From Rhynochetos jubatus (Eukaryota > Chordata > Aves > Eurypygiformes > Rhynochetidae), in NCBI GenBank assembly GCA_027574665.1, contig CM050652.1:36785631-36849630 (forward strand): a DNA stretch of 64,000 nucleotides, given 5' to 3'. A program made the position numbers and the translations under genes. The stretch's first letter is position 1. Each line of letters begins with the position of its first letter. The notes under the pieces were generated by a model. That model was not told where the DNA came from. It worked only from the letters and a program-made list of their open reading frames with translations, and did not search any database. Shown here piece by piece: positions 12,896 to 25,843 of this stretch.

Positions 12896-15800
12896 CCCTC
12901 CACCAGCCCTCAACACAGAGGGAGATGAAAATCTCCTGCTGTCTTCAGGAAAAGGCAGGGCAAGCCAGAAGCTCCGTCTTCTGCAGTGTTTCCAAATGAC
13001 TAACAGTTTATATGAACAGGGTTACACAACCCGCTGCGTGTGCAGAAGCACGTTTATCTTATGCTACCAAATTGAACAACTGCTGGTACAACTGGTTCGA
13101 AGCACAGGTCTTGGAGAGGCCACAGCACAACGACTCTGTGTTTTTCCCCACCTGGGTTCTCAGCCGTTTCAATGTCTAGCAGAATTAAGTTGTCTGAAGT
13201 TGCCCAACTCCAGGCATACGCAACAAAGATACATGGAAGAGGCATGTACAAAAAAACTGTGCATTAAAACTTGACACACAACTATTTTTGTTTCATGAAA
13301 TCTATTTCTGTAGGTGGTAGGAGTTTCCTGGTGCTCACAGGAACATTATAAAATATTTACTACACTTTTACCTCTCTTAACTGCAAAAAATAAACAATCC
13401 ACGTCACCTCCCAAGGTTGCACTACATTCTTGTTGTACCCTGAAGATGCTAATGAAAACCTGGAGTTTGAAACACGGGTTTTGCATCTTGGGATGTGAGG
13501 TGGCAGATGAAACGTAACAAATGGGCAAGAACACAAATCGCATTGCCCGCACGGTTGCTCACGGGCAATCTCCAAACACACAGAGCTGCCACGCAGTCAT
13601 TTGGCAGGTCTCTATTGATATGCAATAGCACTTTTTTTTTATTTTTTAAATTAAATATTTTCATGAGTTCTCAAATGCAGAATACTTGACCTAACAAGCA
13701 CATACAGGCACAAAAGATTACGTTAGACAACAGGAAAACAGAATAGACAGGAGAATTTATCGGAAGTGTACCTAGTAATAGCTTCATTTGCCTGTTCCTG
13801 GGGGAGATCTGAACTGTGTTGCGTGTAGAGGCTGTTAAACAGAACGTTATTTATTGGAAAGTCAGTATTCTGCATTTCACGTGAGCTGTCAAGGTACACA
13901 AGAACCTCTATTAACCAGAAGAGAAATTGTGTCCACCTAATCAAACAGTGGGAAGAAAACCTGGTAATTTCAATGGTACCAGTGAAGAGGTTGACCAAGA
14001 CAACCAGTCCCTGCCTTACTCACAGAAGCTCTGAGGATGCCCTCACAGGCAGGAAGAGCTCCAACGAGGGCAGAGAAGGAAGCACCCATTTCAGCATCTC
14101 CACATCTACAATTCACTCAACAACACGATGAAGTTACACTCACAGGCCATTGCATGGACCTGTGCAAGCCAACAGTCCCTTTTCTTTCAGAGGCTCTCTG
14201 ATCAGAAGGGATACAAGTGAAACTGATATTCAGTGTGACCATTTTAGCCTTCAGAATTACTACTCAACCAAATGAATAGAAACTACTCTGCAGCAGATTA
14301 GAACAATTATGTGGGCTTTCATTCACAATGGATGTGGCTGATTCTCTGTTTCCACAACATTGTAGAGACCAAGAGGCTTCCCTGAACCCCACAACTGCTG
14401 CCATCCCAGCTTGGCTGCCTGTGATGGAGCAGGAAAAGGGATTGAACACACCATCTCACAAGGCTGAGCCTACCTCTTCTGAAAATGCAACTTTGATGGG
14501 GACCACTGATTCCCAGGTTGCAACTCTGTGGGAAACTGGAGGAAGCAAACGAATCTTCTCTCAGATCTGGCTTTTATAGAAAGTGTTTGTAAAGCTGCCA
14601 ACATAAACCAGCTGTTTGGTAACGGGTAATATTCCCATAACAGATTCTGATGGGATTGTCTGGTTTATGTGGAGATATTGTACATATTCTGAAACATAAA
14701 TTAGATGCATTTTGCTGGAAACTTTCAAGTGATTTTTCATACAAACTCTAGATAAGAGCTGGGCTGATGACAGATTTGAACACTCAAAGTAAAGAAAAAA
14801 GTTTTAAAAAGGGAAGAAGAATCTGAATTTAAATAAAACAGATATTGCTGAAAAATAATACAATAATAATAATAAATCTAATTTTGGGTCAACCTGAAAT
14901 GCTACCTTCAACCCAAAAATGAAATGCTACCTTGTATTTTCAAGCTATTCAATCCTTAAAAGCATTCTTTCTTTAAAGAATAATCATTTTAAAAGTAAAA
15001 AGTGCCAAATTTTTTTTTGGGGGGTGGGGGGAAGGAGTAAAAATCTAATTTTGAAAATGCTGAAACAAGACAGTGCAGCATCTGGGGAAATCATCTTTCT
15101 TCTTCAGTCAAAACTACTGGCAATAATCATCCTTGAAAATGCAAATATTTCTGATCCCTATCTAACTCTGCTTCTCAGCAAATTTATAACTTGTCAAAAA
15201 AGAATTTTCTCAGCTTTATTCATGAAGTCAGAGGTAATTATCACATTTTCAGCTCATATAAAAGCAAATGTGTTGCTAATCAAGCCGGTGGGAATAAGAA
15301 GACGTACAAAGCAGTTTGCACAACTCTCACAATTATACCAGTGAATTGTAAATTATATTAGAGCATCACTTTCAGCAGTAGTGGTATGATCCCTCTCCAA
15401 ACCTAAATGAAAAAAAGAAATCACGCATGACACAAACTATCAGAGAAAAAGGAACAAAATACTGTTTTTTCCACCAACAAACGTAAGGGTCATATCCTGC
15501 AACACCATCACAAATCTGACAGCATAGTGTCCTAACTGATGCTAAGAGGGGTGATGTGGGTGGGTGAGTTGTGTTTGTTATCTCATGTCTGTTTTCAAGC
15601 AATCTGACCTCAACCATTTAAATACCACAGTTGGCTGAGTTGGTATTTTCCAGCATCTGTAGTTATACCCAGAAGGCTAATTTGAAATGACTGTTACTAA
15701 TATGCGCATCAGAGGCACCATTTTCCGTAAATGCCAAGTGTCATTGATGGCCAATAAAAGGAGCTGCAAGCGATCAATGTCTTTGCAAAGGTGTAAGAAT

Positions 15801-17390
15801 AGGTTGATTAATACCTTCAGAGATGGAAATTTTTTTTTATACCCAGCAAGATGGGCATTTGCTAACTCTGGAAGGTGCAAAAGTACTACTGTTCCTTAGA
15901 AAACATAATTTCACTTTTGTTGATTCACCACTGCTGCAAGATTGAGCGCTAGAATTTTTCAACTGAAAGAAAATACACTGTATGTAATGAATACATTTAT
16001 AAAGCACACAAATATTTCCTCTTCTTTTCACTGATTTGAGCTCTTTACAGTAGTTTGACATTATTCCTAGTCATCTTTAAAGCCATGGTCCGAAATGCCA
16101 GTCGGTAGAGAGTTGTGCATTAAAAACGGAACACCATGTGACACATTCATGTTTTGGATTCTGCAACTCCTATGTTGACCCACCTGCACTGAGGAAGGCA
16201 TCCAACTGCTCTTCCAATAATACCTGCGAGATGTTTCTAATGCTCTTTGACTGTTGCCTCTGTTTGTGGATACTAAGAGGTCAAGGATGCAATTTCGCAC
16301 CCAGGAATGCATGCATTGAAGAGTTCTGATAGTTAGGGTGCATCATTTAATACTACATTTTTTTCTGACGTGCAACATTTGAGTTTGTCCTCTCTTGAGG
16401 CTAATGTGCATTAATAGAATATAGCACAGTGAAAATTGTAACTGTCTTATCACACCTTAAGTGTCCAACATTTAAAGAAGACGTTAGAGAGCAATGAGGT
16501 TAAAAAAGCTTCTTCAGTGCTAGGTTCCCCTTTTCACTGAAATATCTCAAAATCTACCAGAACCATAAAACTGTAACAACATAGATATTATTTCCAAAAG
16601 AACTTGTTGAGGAATTTTGTATTTTAGCATAGTATTTCAACATACTAAAGTCAGTGAGATTTAAGCAAGCATGTAAAGTTAAGTTTTATGTTAATGCTAT
16701 CCTGAGTTGCAGGGGGAAGGTCTAAATTCAGTATATAAATATCAACTCTAATACGTTACAGCAAAATTATTTCAAAAACATTCCACAGAAATACCTCTAT
16801 GCTTCATTATGCAAATATATACTCAGAGATGCCTCGCAGGGATTCTCAAATTGGCAAGGATACAATTTCCGTAATACTTTATCTCAGACAGCTGAATGTT
16901 GGCAGCTAAATTTCCACACAACATTTAAAAAGAAGAAAAACAGCAACAAAACTTCAAACCACTGAGAGACGCAGTTTGCATCTGCCATGTTCTACAAAGA
17001 CAAATGCCAACGGAAACCACATTTATTTCTATTGTACCACATAAATATGAAATATCGGCAGTAAGATTCAAAACAGCCTAAGGGATAGATTCAACAATGA
17101 TCTCGGGTACCTATACTGAGACTTCTTAATGGCCTTTAGATCACCAAATTCCCCAAATGTAACCCTAAAAATCCTTGCCTAGCTGTCACGAGCCTCTGAA
17201 GCCATGACACACTCCACAGAGGGAGCAAACCATTGATTCCATGTCAAGAGAAGTCCCATAATACCTGAAAGGGGAATTTCTGCATCTTCTTTTTGGCAAG
17301 AGAAAGCAGCTGGAGACACTGGATCAGAAAGCAGAAACTGGGTATCCCTCTGCCTAAGTAAGTCTACCATATCTCTGGGTTTACTCACAG
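12896..17390 (-). other. GRIP1: GRIP1 intron 1; no gene seen
   Basis: Non-coding sequence with an (AAT)n patch and a T8/G-rich run at about 15010-15033. The block at about 15660-15900 looks less random and could be a conserved non-coding element. No exon is recognised. Confidence 0.55.
14852..14877. repeat. (AAT)n-rich microsatellite
   Basis: Short, imperfect AAT repeats with about four clean consecutive units. Confidence 0.7.
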
Positions 17391-17496
17391 GTTGGTTTGG
17401 GTTTTGTGTGGGGTTTTTTGGGGTGTTTTTTGTTGTTTTGGGGTTTTTTTTGAGTTTTTGTTGTTTGGTTGGGTTTTTGTTTGGTTTGGTTTTTTC
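17391..17496 (+). repeat. G/T-only low-complexity tract
   Basis: About 106 bases contain only G and T apart from one A, arranged as irregular GGTTT, GGGGTTTTTT and TTTTTG units. Three GGGG runs (near 17410, 17420 and 17440) and a later GGG could support a G-quadruplex on the plus strand, which is the template strand for GRIP1. It is not a regular microsatellite. Confidence 0.85.
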
Positions 17497-18085
17497 TGCC
17501 TGGAAATTTAATTGAAGCAGTTCTTAAAGGATTTTAAGAAAAACATTTGTCGTTGATTTGACAAACTGCATACTAGAGGAAATGTGACCCACTGGTAGGG
17601 CAGTGTCTCAGGAGATGGTTTTGTTTGTAATCCCTTTTATGTAGAACAGTGAAATACTCCCAGAAGGAGAAGGCAAGAAGGCCCTTCCCCAAGAAGGCAA
17701 GTTTCTGTAAGCTGCAAGGGCACAATTTCTCTTCTGCTTTCTCTCCTCTTTGTCCACTACTTTGTCAGTACTCGTGCCAACGCTGTGTACCATGAGAAGA
17801 TTGTGTACTGTCACAGCCAAGCTTGCAATGGAGTGGCTCAGGTACTTCTTTTGTGATGTGTGGGTGGAAGGTATAGGCTTGAATCTTTTATGATTAAATC
17901 TATGTCCCCACATACTAGTGAAATGGACTACCATACAGAGAGATTTTCAAAGAAAAGAATGACTTCTTCCATTCCCTGTCCCAGTGAAGTTTTATAAGAA
18001 AGCGTATGGGCAGGTGCCTTCAGAAGAGGAATGCACGAACTGAGGAGCTGGGATGGAAAAATACCATATTCCTGCAGACCCAAGA
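17497..18085 (-). other. GRIP1: GRIP1 intron 1 between the G/T tract and a CR1 copy
   Basis: Nothing recognisable. An open frame at 17608-17934 (minus) has no domain features. Confidence 0.5.
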
Positions 18086-18294
18086 GAATCATAGAATGGT
18101 TTGGGTTGGAAGGGACCTTAAAGACCATCTAGTTCCAACCCCCTGCCATGGGCAGGGACACCCTCCACTAGACCAGGTTGCTCAAAGCCTCATCCAGCCT
18201 GACCTTGAACACTTCCAGGGATGGGGCATCCACAGCTTCTCTGGGAAACCTGTTCCAGTGCCTCACCACCCTCTCCATGAAGAACTTCTTCCCG
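18086..18294 (-). mobile_element. CR1 LINE 3' end (5' truncated)
   Basis: Reading the minus strand, this ends with the diagnostic CR1 3' terminus: the reverse complement of GGTTTGGGTTGGAAGGGACC, followed by CCATTCTATGATTC. About 200 bases of the C-terminal ORF2 and 3' UTR are present. Similarity fades after AAGAACTTCTTCC near 18294. It is in the same orientation as GRIP1, inside intron 1. Few differences from the copy at 25844-26273 suggest a related, fairly recent subfamily. Confidence 0.93.
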
Positions 18295-19206
18295 ACTCAC
18301 CTCACCTCACTCCCAGTTACCTACAGGCTAGTTTAAGGTAAATGCAAGCAGCATGACAGTGACAAGTAAGCTCTTGCTAGCTTCCTTGCCTGTACCACGT
18401 CTTACCTTGTGACGGTCAATTGTCCTCATACACTGTGTAGGGAACATGGGCATCTAACACAAGGTCTGAGGTCTTGTCCAGGGTCAAGCATACTAGAGAT
18501 TTACCTACTTTTCTCAGCATCAAAGCGTAGATCTAGCCCTAAATGACACAAGAAACACTGTCAAAAGTAATATGGGCACTTATGCCTCAATGAAAAACCC
18601 TATTAGGTTTCATGTGCCAGCTTTCAAATACTTTTTATTAAAAGTAGTAGTATGCCTGGTTTAAGAACTTTTCACTAGCATTTATCATATTGTGTTGAGT
18701 AGTTCCTTCAGAAAGAGAATTTTTAAAAGACCGCTCAGAAATTTTAGATGTACAGCTAATTAAACAATAGCAGTTGCATGTATAAATCTTACACATGCTA
18801 TGGATTTCTAATATTACATTTATTATTCCAAGTTATTTAATAAGGAAGGCAAAGATGCTTCAAGTTACTCCTTCAAGTAAATACTTGGAGATGCGCCATA
18901 TTTTCAGAACTGGTGAATAGCTAAATCTGTTAAAAGGAATTTATTAATTAAACATACTATGGAATACAGAAAAATTTTAATCACTGCCATTTATCAACAA
19001 AATTTCCAGAATGTTGTACTAAAAAAGACTTAAAGTCAGAGCACAGGCTCAAAGGTCTATAAGTCTTACAAATAAGCTTCCTCTCTGGAAACCAACCCTT
19101 AGAGAAGTTTGAATCACCAGAAAAAGTATGAAAATTCTTATACAGCACTTGAAAAGGTGATAGATAATGAAACCTCAACACTGTTAAAAAACAAGAATAC
19201 ACCAAG

Positions 19207-19222
19207 TTTTTTTTTTTTTTTT
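19207..19222. repeat. Poly(T) tract, 16 bases
   Basis: A homopolymer run with no recognisable element beside it. Confidence 0.9.
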
Positions 19223-19436
19223 GGCATTCACACAACTGTCAGTCTCAAAGAAAAGCAAACAGAAATCTGATGTGAAATCTGTCCTAGCTGCCTGAAGTTT
19301 TGCAGAGGAGACAGAACTGTGAAACTTGAGCTCATCTGAGAAGTATTTTGAAAACCTGAATTCATAAAACTTACACTAAAAATTCTACTACTTGTTTCAA
19401 AAGGAATTTGCTTCAAGAAAGTAGGAAAAACTAAAA

Positions 19437-19485
19437 ATCACAGAATATTTTCAAGTTGAAGGATGACTTGCAGAAGCCCCTAACT
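19437..19485 (-). mobile_element. Possible old CR1 3'-terminal remnant
   Basis: The sequence AATCACAGAATATTTTCAAG followed by TTGAAGGATGACTTGCAGAA resembles a diverged reverse complement of a CR1 3' end and tail. Only about 50 bases can be aligned by eye, so the call is weak. Confidence 0.35.
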
Positions 19486-21977
19486 GCTAATTAAATACTT
19501 TTGCCAAATCTTGCCATGATCTATATGATGAAAATGTTTTCTATTATAAGAACCTGAAGTTGTAGTAGTGCCTGAGCTATTGCAATTAGACTGGATACAC
19601 ATACTTAGATGTAGGATGGGCATTTGTGAGGTCTGAGAAATAAGACACTTGCTGTATGTCAAACATTGATCTAGTGCTCAGCACATGCTTCTGCAACAGC
19701 AACTCAGAGTAACACGGGTGTCATAAAAGACGTTTTTCAAGATTCTCACATTCTAGTTCGATTCCCCCAGGACTGATTGTGCTTTTAACAAATTTCCTAT
19801 CTCTTAGGATATGCAGGAACACAAAGCAGTACGTACGTGCACACCACCTGTGTGTTCGTGTCTGCATATACATGTACATCCATCCAAATGTCTATCCTAC
19901 AAATACATGTTCACTGTCTTAATATCCACATAAATATGGTACACAGGTCTGTAACAAATACAAAAGATGATCACAGGAGTGTGTAAGCATAATGCTGCCA
20001 AGCCTGAGAAGACAAAAGCAGAATGCATAATGAAATACTTTTTTTCCTGCCAGTAATTACATTTGCATGAGAATGACTCCAACCACTATAATTTATAATT
20101 TCTGGAGATGGAAATCTACGGTTGCATGGTTACATATTCTATCCAATTGAGATCCCTACTGCAGAATTAGAAATGTTTGTTTTACCTTATTACAATATCC
20201 TTGAGAAGTCTTCAAGAAATATTAAAACATACGGCTACATTTCTTGCAGTACTTCATAATTTACCAAGCACATAAGATTGACAGGCAGTAACGATGCAAC
20301 TGGCTGCCAGCCTGATCTCCGTAATGACCTGCATTTCACAGTTGTTAACACAGTTATCAGAGTCACACTATCACCATAATTTTAAAGAAAATGTGGGAGT
20401 GACAGCAAATGGGGTGGGGAGGCAAAAACCTCAGAAACTACCTGAAATTTTTCCTTTAATAATATTCTCAGTACTCATTTTAAAGTGCTTTTTTCCCAAT
20501 GAGTTTTACTATTTATATTAAGATGCAAGCTGCAGCAGTATTTTCACTGTGGTGTGTTTTTTTCCAATTCTTATGCAGATGCTAGAAGAATCAAACGCTA
20601 CAAGACTCATTATTATGCACAAAATTCTGGTAAAATTATTTGTATCAAAATAACTTTTTAACGAATTAGCACATGCAAACATAATGGATGGCTCATGCTA
20701 ATACACAGAAGATAATTAACACAGAGACTGATAAAGTAAAACCCATTAAGAACCAGCTATAAAAGAGAATGTGGTCTTATTTCAAATCTTCCATCTCAAT
20801 CTTCAAACCCTTTCCTCATCCCAAGGAATTCAGCTTCTTTATAAGGCTGGGAATTATTTAACCCACATAAAGAAGTTCAGCTGAATGTCTTACATACATA
20901 GAGCATTCCTACTCCTGTGGTGTAATAAAGATTGCTGTGTTAAAAACTGTTAGCAAGTAAAATGTCAGAATTTTATATTTTATGGTTTAATAAGTTCCTT
21001 AAAAATGAATGCTGTACTTAATCCATGCCCGAGCACTACTTGTGCTTGTACAGAAACACTGAATATATGTAATGTTTTTAAGTCCTTACAAACTTGGGAG
21101 CCACAGAAGTAGGAAAGGTCTTCCAATTTCAACTCCAACATCAAGGTCCAGGCTGGTAGACTGATCCACTTAGTACTTCACCTACTATATTGTTCATTCT
21201 GAAGTTAAAGCTGAGGGGGGCATAAAATAAGTTTTTCAAGGTTCTTTCATGTCTCTTGGGACCCATTTTACCTCTAACAAGTTTTATAGCTCTCAGGATG
21301 CTCAGAAACACACAACAGTTCCTTTCATAGAAGCCTGTATCAAACCACATCTGCACCCAACTTAATGTTTCTCCTGTACCCTTGGTATCTACACCAAGCA
21401 ATGACGGGAGGCCATAAAAACTCTCTCAGACACGATGTTTTCTGGGCAGTCTGACTTGCCAGTCATCTTTCAACCAAAATTCCTTTATGATTCTCTCTCC
21501 ACCTCACTACCTGTTTTTAAGGTAACAAAATAAAGGTCACTGTAACCTCCAAGTAAAATACACAAGCATCCATTAACATGACATGATACCCATCGTTCAG
21601 ACTTTATAAAAATATGGTTGATGTTCCTCCCTATGTATAATTCCTTGCAGAATCCTATTTTTCAACACTGAGAAATAAAACTATTTCAGCAAATAACGTG
21701 ATTAATCATGATCAACTGTCACACCTAATTTAACTTTTATTCTCTGAAATGGTTTTTTATACAATGCAAAGTGAAAATACATATTTTAATGTGAAGATGA
21801 AGAAAGTGCAGCAGCATACATCATAGCATCCATCAATTTTTTTTCCACCAAGAAATTAGATTTGCAGGCTTTAAAATACTAAATGATTGTTTCTTTTTAC
21901 GAAGTTATTTACAAAACTACACAAAATACAGATACATTTGATATGATTTTTCAATTGCTTTCATATATCGCTATTTA

Positions 21978-23300
21978 TTGCTACTGGGGGTCTGCTAAGG
22001 GCCCCCAGACCAGAAAGCACCCTTTACAGACAGATAGGAGCAGTCTCACAGTCACAAACCCAGGTACTCATGGGGGACTTCCACCACCCTGCTATCTGTT
22101 GGAGGGACAGCACAGCAGGGTTCAAGCAGGCCAGGAGGTTCCTGGAATGCGTTGATGACAACTTCCTTCTCCAAGTGATAGAGGAGCCAACAAGGAAGGG
22201 TGCCATGCTGGACCTTGTTCTGAACAACAGGGAGGGGCTGGTGGGGAAGGTGAAGCTCAAGGGCAGCCCTGGCTGCAGCAACCATGAAACGGTGGAGTTT
22301 GAGATCCTTAAGGAGACGAGAAGGGTACGCAGCAAACTCGCTACCCTGGACTTCAGGAGAGCAGACTTTGGCTTCTTCAGGGAACTGACTGGCAGAGTTC
22401 CATGGGATGAAGCCCAGGAGGGAAGAGGGGCCTAAGAAAGCTCATTAATATTCAAGGATCACCTCCAAGATTGGAAGTGATGGATGCATCCCAACAAACA
22501 CAAAGTGAGGCAAAAATGCCAGCAGGCTCACGTGGATAAACAAGGAGCTCCTGGACAAAACTCAAACACAAAAAGGAAGCCTGCAGTGAGTGGAATCAGG
22601 GACAGGTAGCCTGGGAGGAGCACAGAGAAGTTATCTGAGCAGCCAGGGATCAGGTTAGGAAAGCTAAAGCGCTGACAGAATTAAATCTGGCCAGGGACGT
22701 CAAAGGCAACAAGTAAAGCCTCTACAGGTATGTCAGTGACAAAAGGAAGACGAGGGAAAATGGGGGCCCCTCTGCGGAAGGAAACGGCAGAGCTGGTTTC
22801 CCAGGAAATGTATCCCATGGAATGGAGAAGGCTGAGGTAGTCAAGGACTTTTTTGTATCAGTCTTCCCCGGCAACTGTTCAAGCCACACCACCCCGTTGC
22901 AAAATGCAAAGGCAGGATGTGGGAGAATGACGAACTGCCCACTGTAGGAGATCAAGTTCAAGACCATCTAAGGAACCTGAAGATGCACAAGTCCATGGGA
23001 TCTGATGAGATGCATCCACAGGTCCTGAGGGAACCACAGATGCAGTTACCAAGCCGCTATCCATTATATTCGAGAAGTCATTGCAGTCTGGTGAAGTTCC
23101 CGCTGATTGGAAAAGGGGAAACGTAACCACCATTTTTAAAAAGGTAAAAAAAGAAGACCCAGGGAACTACAGGCCAATCAGTCTCACCTCTGTGCCTGGC
23201 AAGATCATGGAGCAGATCCTCCTGGAAACTATGCTAAGGCACATGGAAAATAAAAAGGTGAGATTGGCGACAGCCAGCATGACTTTTTTCTGCTTGGGAA
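21978..23300 (+). mobile_element. CR1 LINE internal fragment (ORF2 endonuclease end and reverse transcriptase start)
   Basis: This is a degenerate piece of CR1 ORF2. Near 22070 it encodes GDFHHPAICW, the GDF-type motif of the apurinic-like endonuclease domain. Near 22285 it reads SNHETVEFEI where CR1 normally has SDHE-type residues, so the aspartate of that motif is lost. A linker follows, then from about 22917 a frame with [20 protein letters not shown], and near 23085 [16 protein letters not shown] and [20 protein letters not shown], the start of the reverse transcriptase domain. It stops before the catalytic YxDD region. Stops (for example 22433-22435) and frame changes make it non-functional. 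It lacks both ends of the element, and it runs antisense to GRIP1. Confidence 0.93.
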
Positions 23301-25843
23301 AAGATATAACTTGAAACACCGTTCTCCTGAATATCATATGCCAACATGAAACTTCAAAATTTATACATATAACATGAATTATTCAGCATATGTGTGAAAA
23401 TGATATTATTTTATACTGTGTGATGTGTGGATATTGATTGGCTACTCCCAACAGCCGCAAGACTAATTCCTGAAACATTTAACTTCCACAAATAAGATAT
23501 CTAGTGAGAAGCAACAGAGATATCTAGTGAAAAGAGGCAACTTAAATGAGGTCAAAGCCAAATTCAATGGCAAAGGTGAGTTTACACAGAGACAATTCCT
23601 AGTGGTTTATGCAGGAAAAAATCGCGAGTCTGGAGATACACTGATGTCTTCTCAGTTAACATGTCACTCAAATTCCTTCTCCTTACAGCTGCTTCTGGAA
23701 AGCTCATTTGCCTGCTCATACTTAAACGTCAGGACCCAGAGTCCGGGGTTATTTACCCTTCCTTGGCTCCCAAAATGTTAAGCAAGCAGTGTGGTCAGGC
23801 AACATGAGTCTCTGCTCATCCCCATCAGGTTCATCCTCACTGTGTTTGTTTCCTGTGATGGTGTAAAACCAGAAAGCCCTACGGGCATTAGGTGAGAATT
23901 AAAGCGCAGAAGCCTCAAACTCAAGCCCTGAGGTGAAATCATGGAACACCGTTTCACAAGCAAACTACCACGAAGCACGATATTTCAACCGTAACCTTTA
24001 TAAGGTTCTAAGAAAATAAATTATAAGAAGGAGAAGCATCAAATGGTTTTTGCCATGCCCTACCTTTGTCTGGGGTTGTATCCATATCTTTGTCTAACAT
24101 CCCTAGAGAGAGGATGAGAAGAGACTGGAAACTCAGTCAGAGCCCAAGAGAATGGCTGAGGATGAAGTCAGGGCTTAGCTGGACAACAGCTGTTGATCAT
24201 GTTTTCTTTGAATTTTGTCCAATACATAAGGTTTCACAATTTGCACATGCAAACAGAAGCCACTCCTGCTCCTTAAGACAGGGCTGTTTTGAGAAGGGAG
24301 AAAATGGCTATAGAGAAGAAATGAGTACGCAGTGTACACAGAAGCTGTTGCCTTTTAACTTCTTCAATACATAACTATATTTGCCTTAAAGGATGAATAT
24401 TCACCAGTTTTACACTGTAAGAGAAGTATCTGCTAATTTGAGCTATTGTCTGCACAGCAATTTACAAGACAAAATGCTGACCGCTGTAGACGCTGGCATC
24501 TTCACAAAAATCCAAGAAAACTCCCATTTTAAATTAATTATTGCCGTTACATTACTTTAGGGTTTGCAAAATCAGTTACAGGACACATTTTACTCTGAAG
24601 ATGTTCCCTCAAGTAACAAAGGAACAGGTAATTTCCAAAAAACTCTTACAAAACAGAGATGATCTCAGACATAGAAGAGACAGGGAAACAGAACTGCCAA
24701 GTGCTACAAGCATACAAACCCCAGCAGCTCTCTGTCAAATGACTGACCTGGATTAGGGTCCAGCAGTGAGTGATGTTTGGCAGGCCTGATGCCACATACA
24801 CTTGAGGAATTGAAACTACTTTCAGGTAATTCAGAATATTCTTGTCTTTCCTTGGATTGAAATATTGCCACCATCCTCTTAATTGTTCCTCACTCAAAAC
24901 AAAGAGCCGTAATTATCTACTGTTGTAAGAATGAACGTTCACAAAGTTAAACCTCATGAGTCCCTCACCATTCTCCACCCATAACATAAGCAAGAATACC
25001 AGTCAAAACCAGGAAACCAAAAAACATATTACAGGATGTAACACAGATTAAAACTACTTTTTTTTTCCAAGGGATCTGTAAAATCAAGTTTGAAGATAAA
25101 ATAGAGTCAACTCAATAGAGCATTGTAGACATGGCTATGGATCTGCCTCAGAAGTGATGTAACCCGTTTTCTATAACCAGAGAGTTTCAGTCAAAAAAAC
25201 ATGACTTCAGCCAAAAACCTCCTCATAACAGAAGGATAAACTCTGTACAACTTCAGTGCATAGTGACGACTACCAATCCTCAGTGGTAGCCCAAACTACT
25301 ACCTTGTAAAAACATTAACAATCCAAAATACAGCTATCACAAAGTGCTAGAAGATGTTCTGAATAAAAATATATGAAACAGTATAACTGCTAAGGTTTGA
25401 AAGCTGACAGTTTAAGAGTTCAGTCAGAAAGGCACTTGATTTGTATAGAGTGAAAAACATATTTATAGAAATGTGTCTATATAAGTATATAGATATAAAA
25501 TTTTCCCAGCAGCTGAAGTGTGAATGGTATGAATTTTGTTCCACAGTGTCTTCCACTCCTGAAAATACCGTACTACAGTGGTATTAAGATGATTACTTAA
25601 GAAATAGTTGAAGCAAGCCATCATTTGCCAGAATATAAATTCAGAAATTAAATTACGGCAAACATTTCTCAAGCAGTTAACATTTTAACTAAGTTTCTAA
25701 AACAGCCAAGTAGTACAACTAGATCACAAGATACACACTACATCAGTAAAACTGTTTTAAAGCATTATAAACCATTGTTACAAAGAAGCTTTCTGACTCT
25801 TGATCAACTAACTATGTATTACCAACTTATTAAAATATCCACT
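23301..25843 (-). other. GRIP1: GRIP1 intron 1; no gene seen
   Basis: Apart from the small duplication at 23496-23541, nothing structured was seen. Open frames are short and featureless. Confidence 0.5.
23496..23541. repeat. Imperfect tandem duplication, 23-base unit
   Basis: GATATCTAGTGAGAAGCAAC at 23496 is followed by GATATCTAGTGAAAAGAGGC at 23519. This is a two-copy local duplication about 200 bases beyond the end of the CR1 internal fragment. Confidence 0.8.

Larger units (their letters stand above)
18295..21977 (-). other. GRIP1: GRIP1 intron 1; no gene seen
   Basis: AT-rich DNA holding a T16 run and a possible old CR1 end near 19437. No exon or RNA gene is recognised. Confidence 0.5.

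Noticed and set aside
13085-13100. tRNA-like TGGTTCGAAGCAC
   Set aside because: No cloverleaf arms or acceptor stem could be found around it.
21534-21548. Near-perfect estrogen response element (AGGTCA CTG TAACCT)
   Set aside because: One mismatch in a half-site, and such 15-mers occur by chance at this frequency; nothing else supports it.
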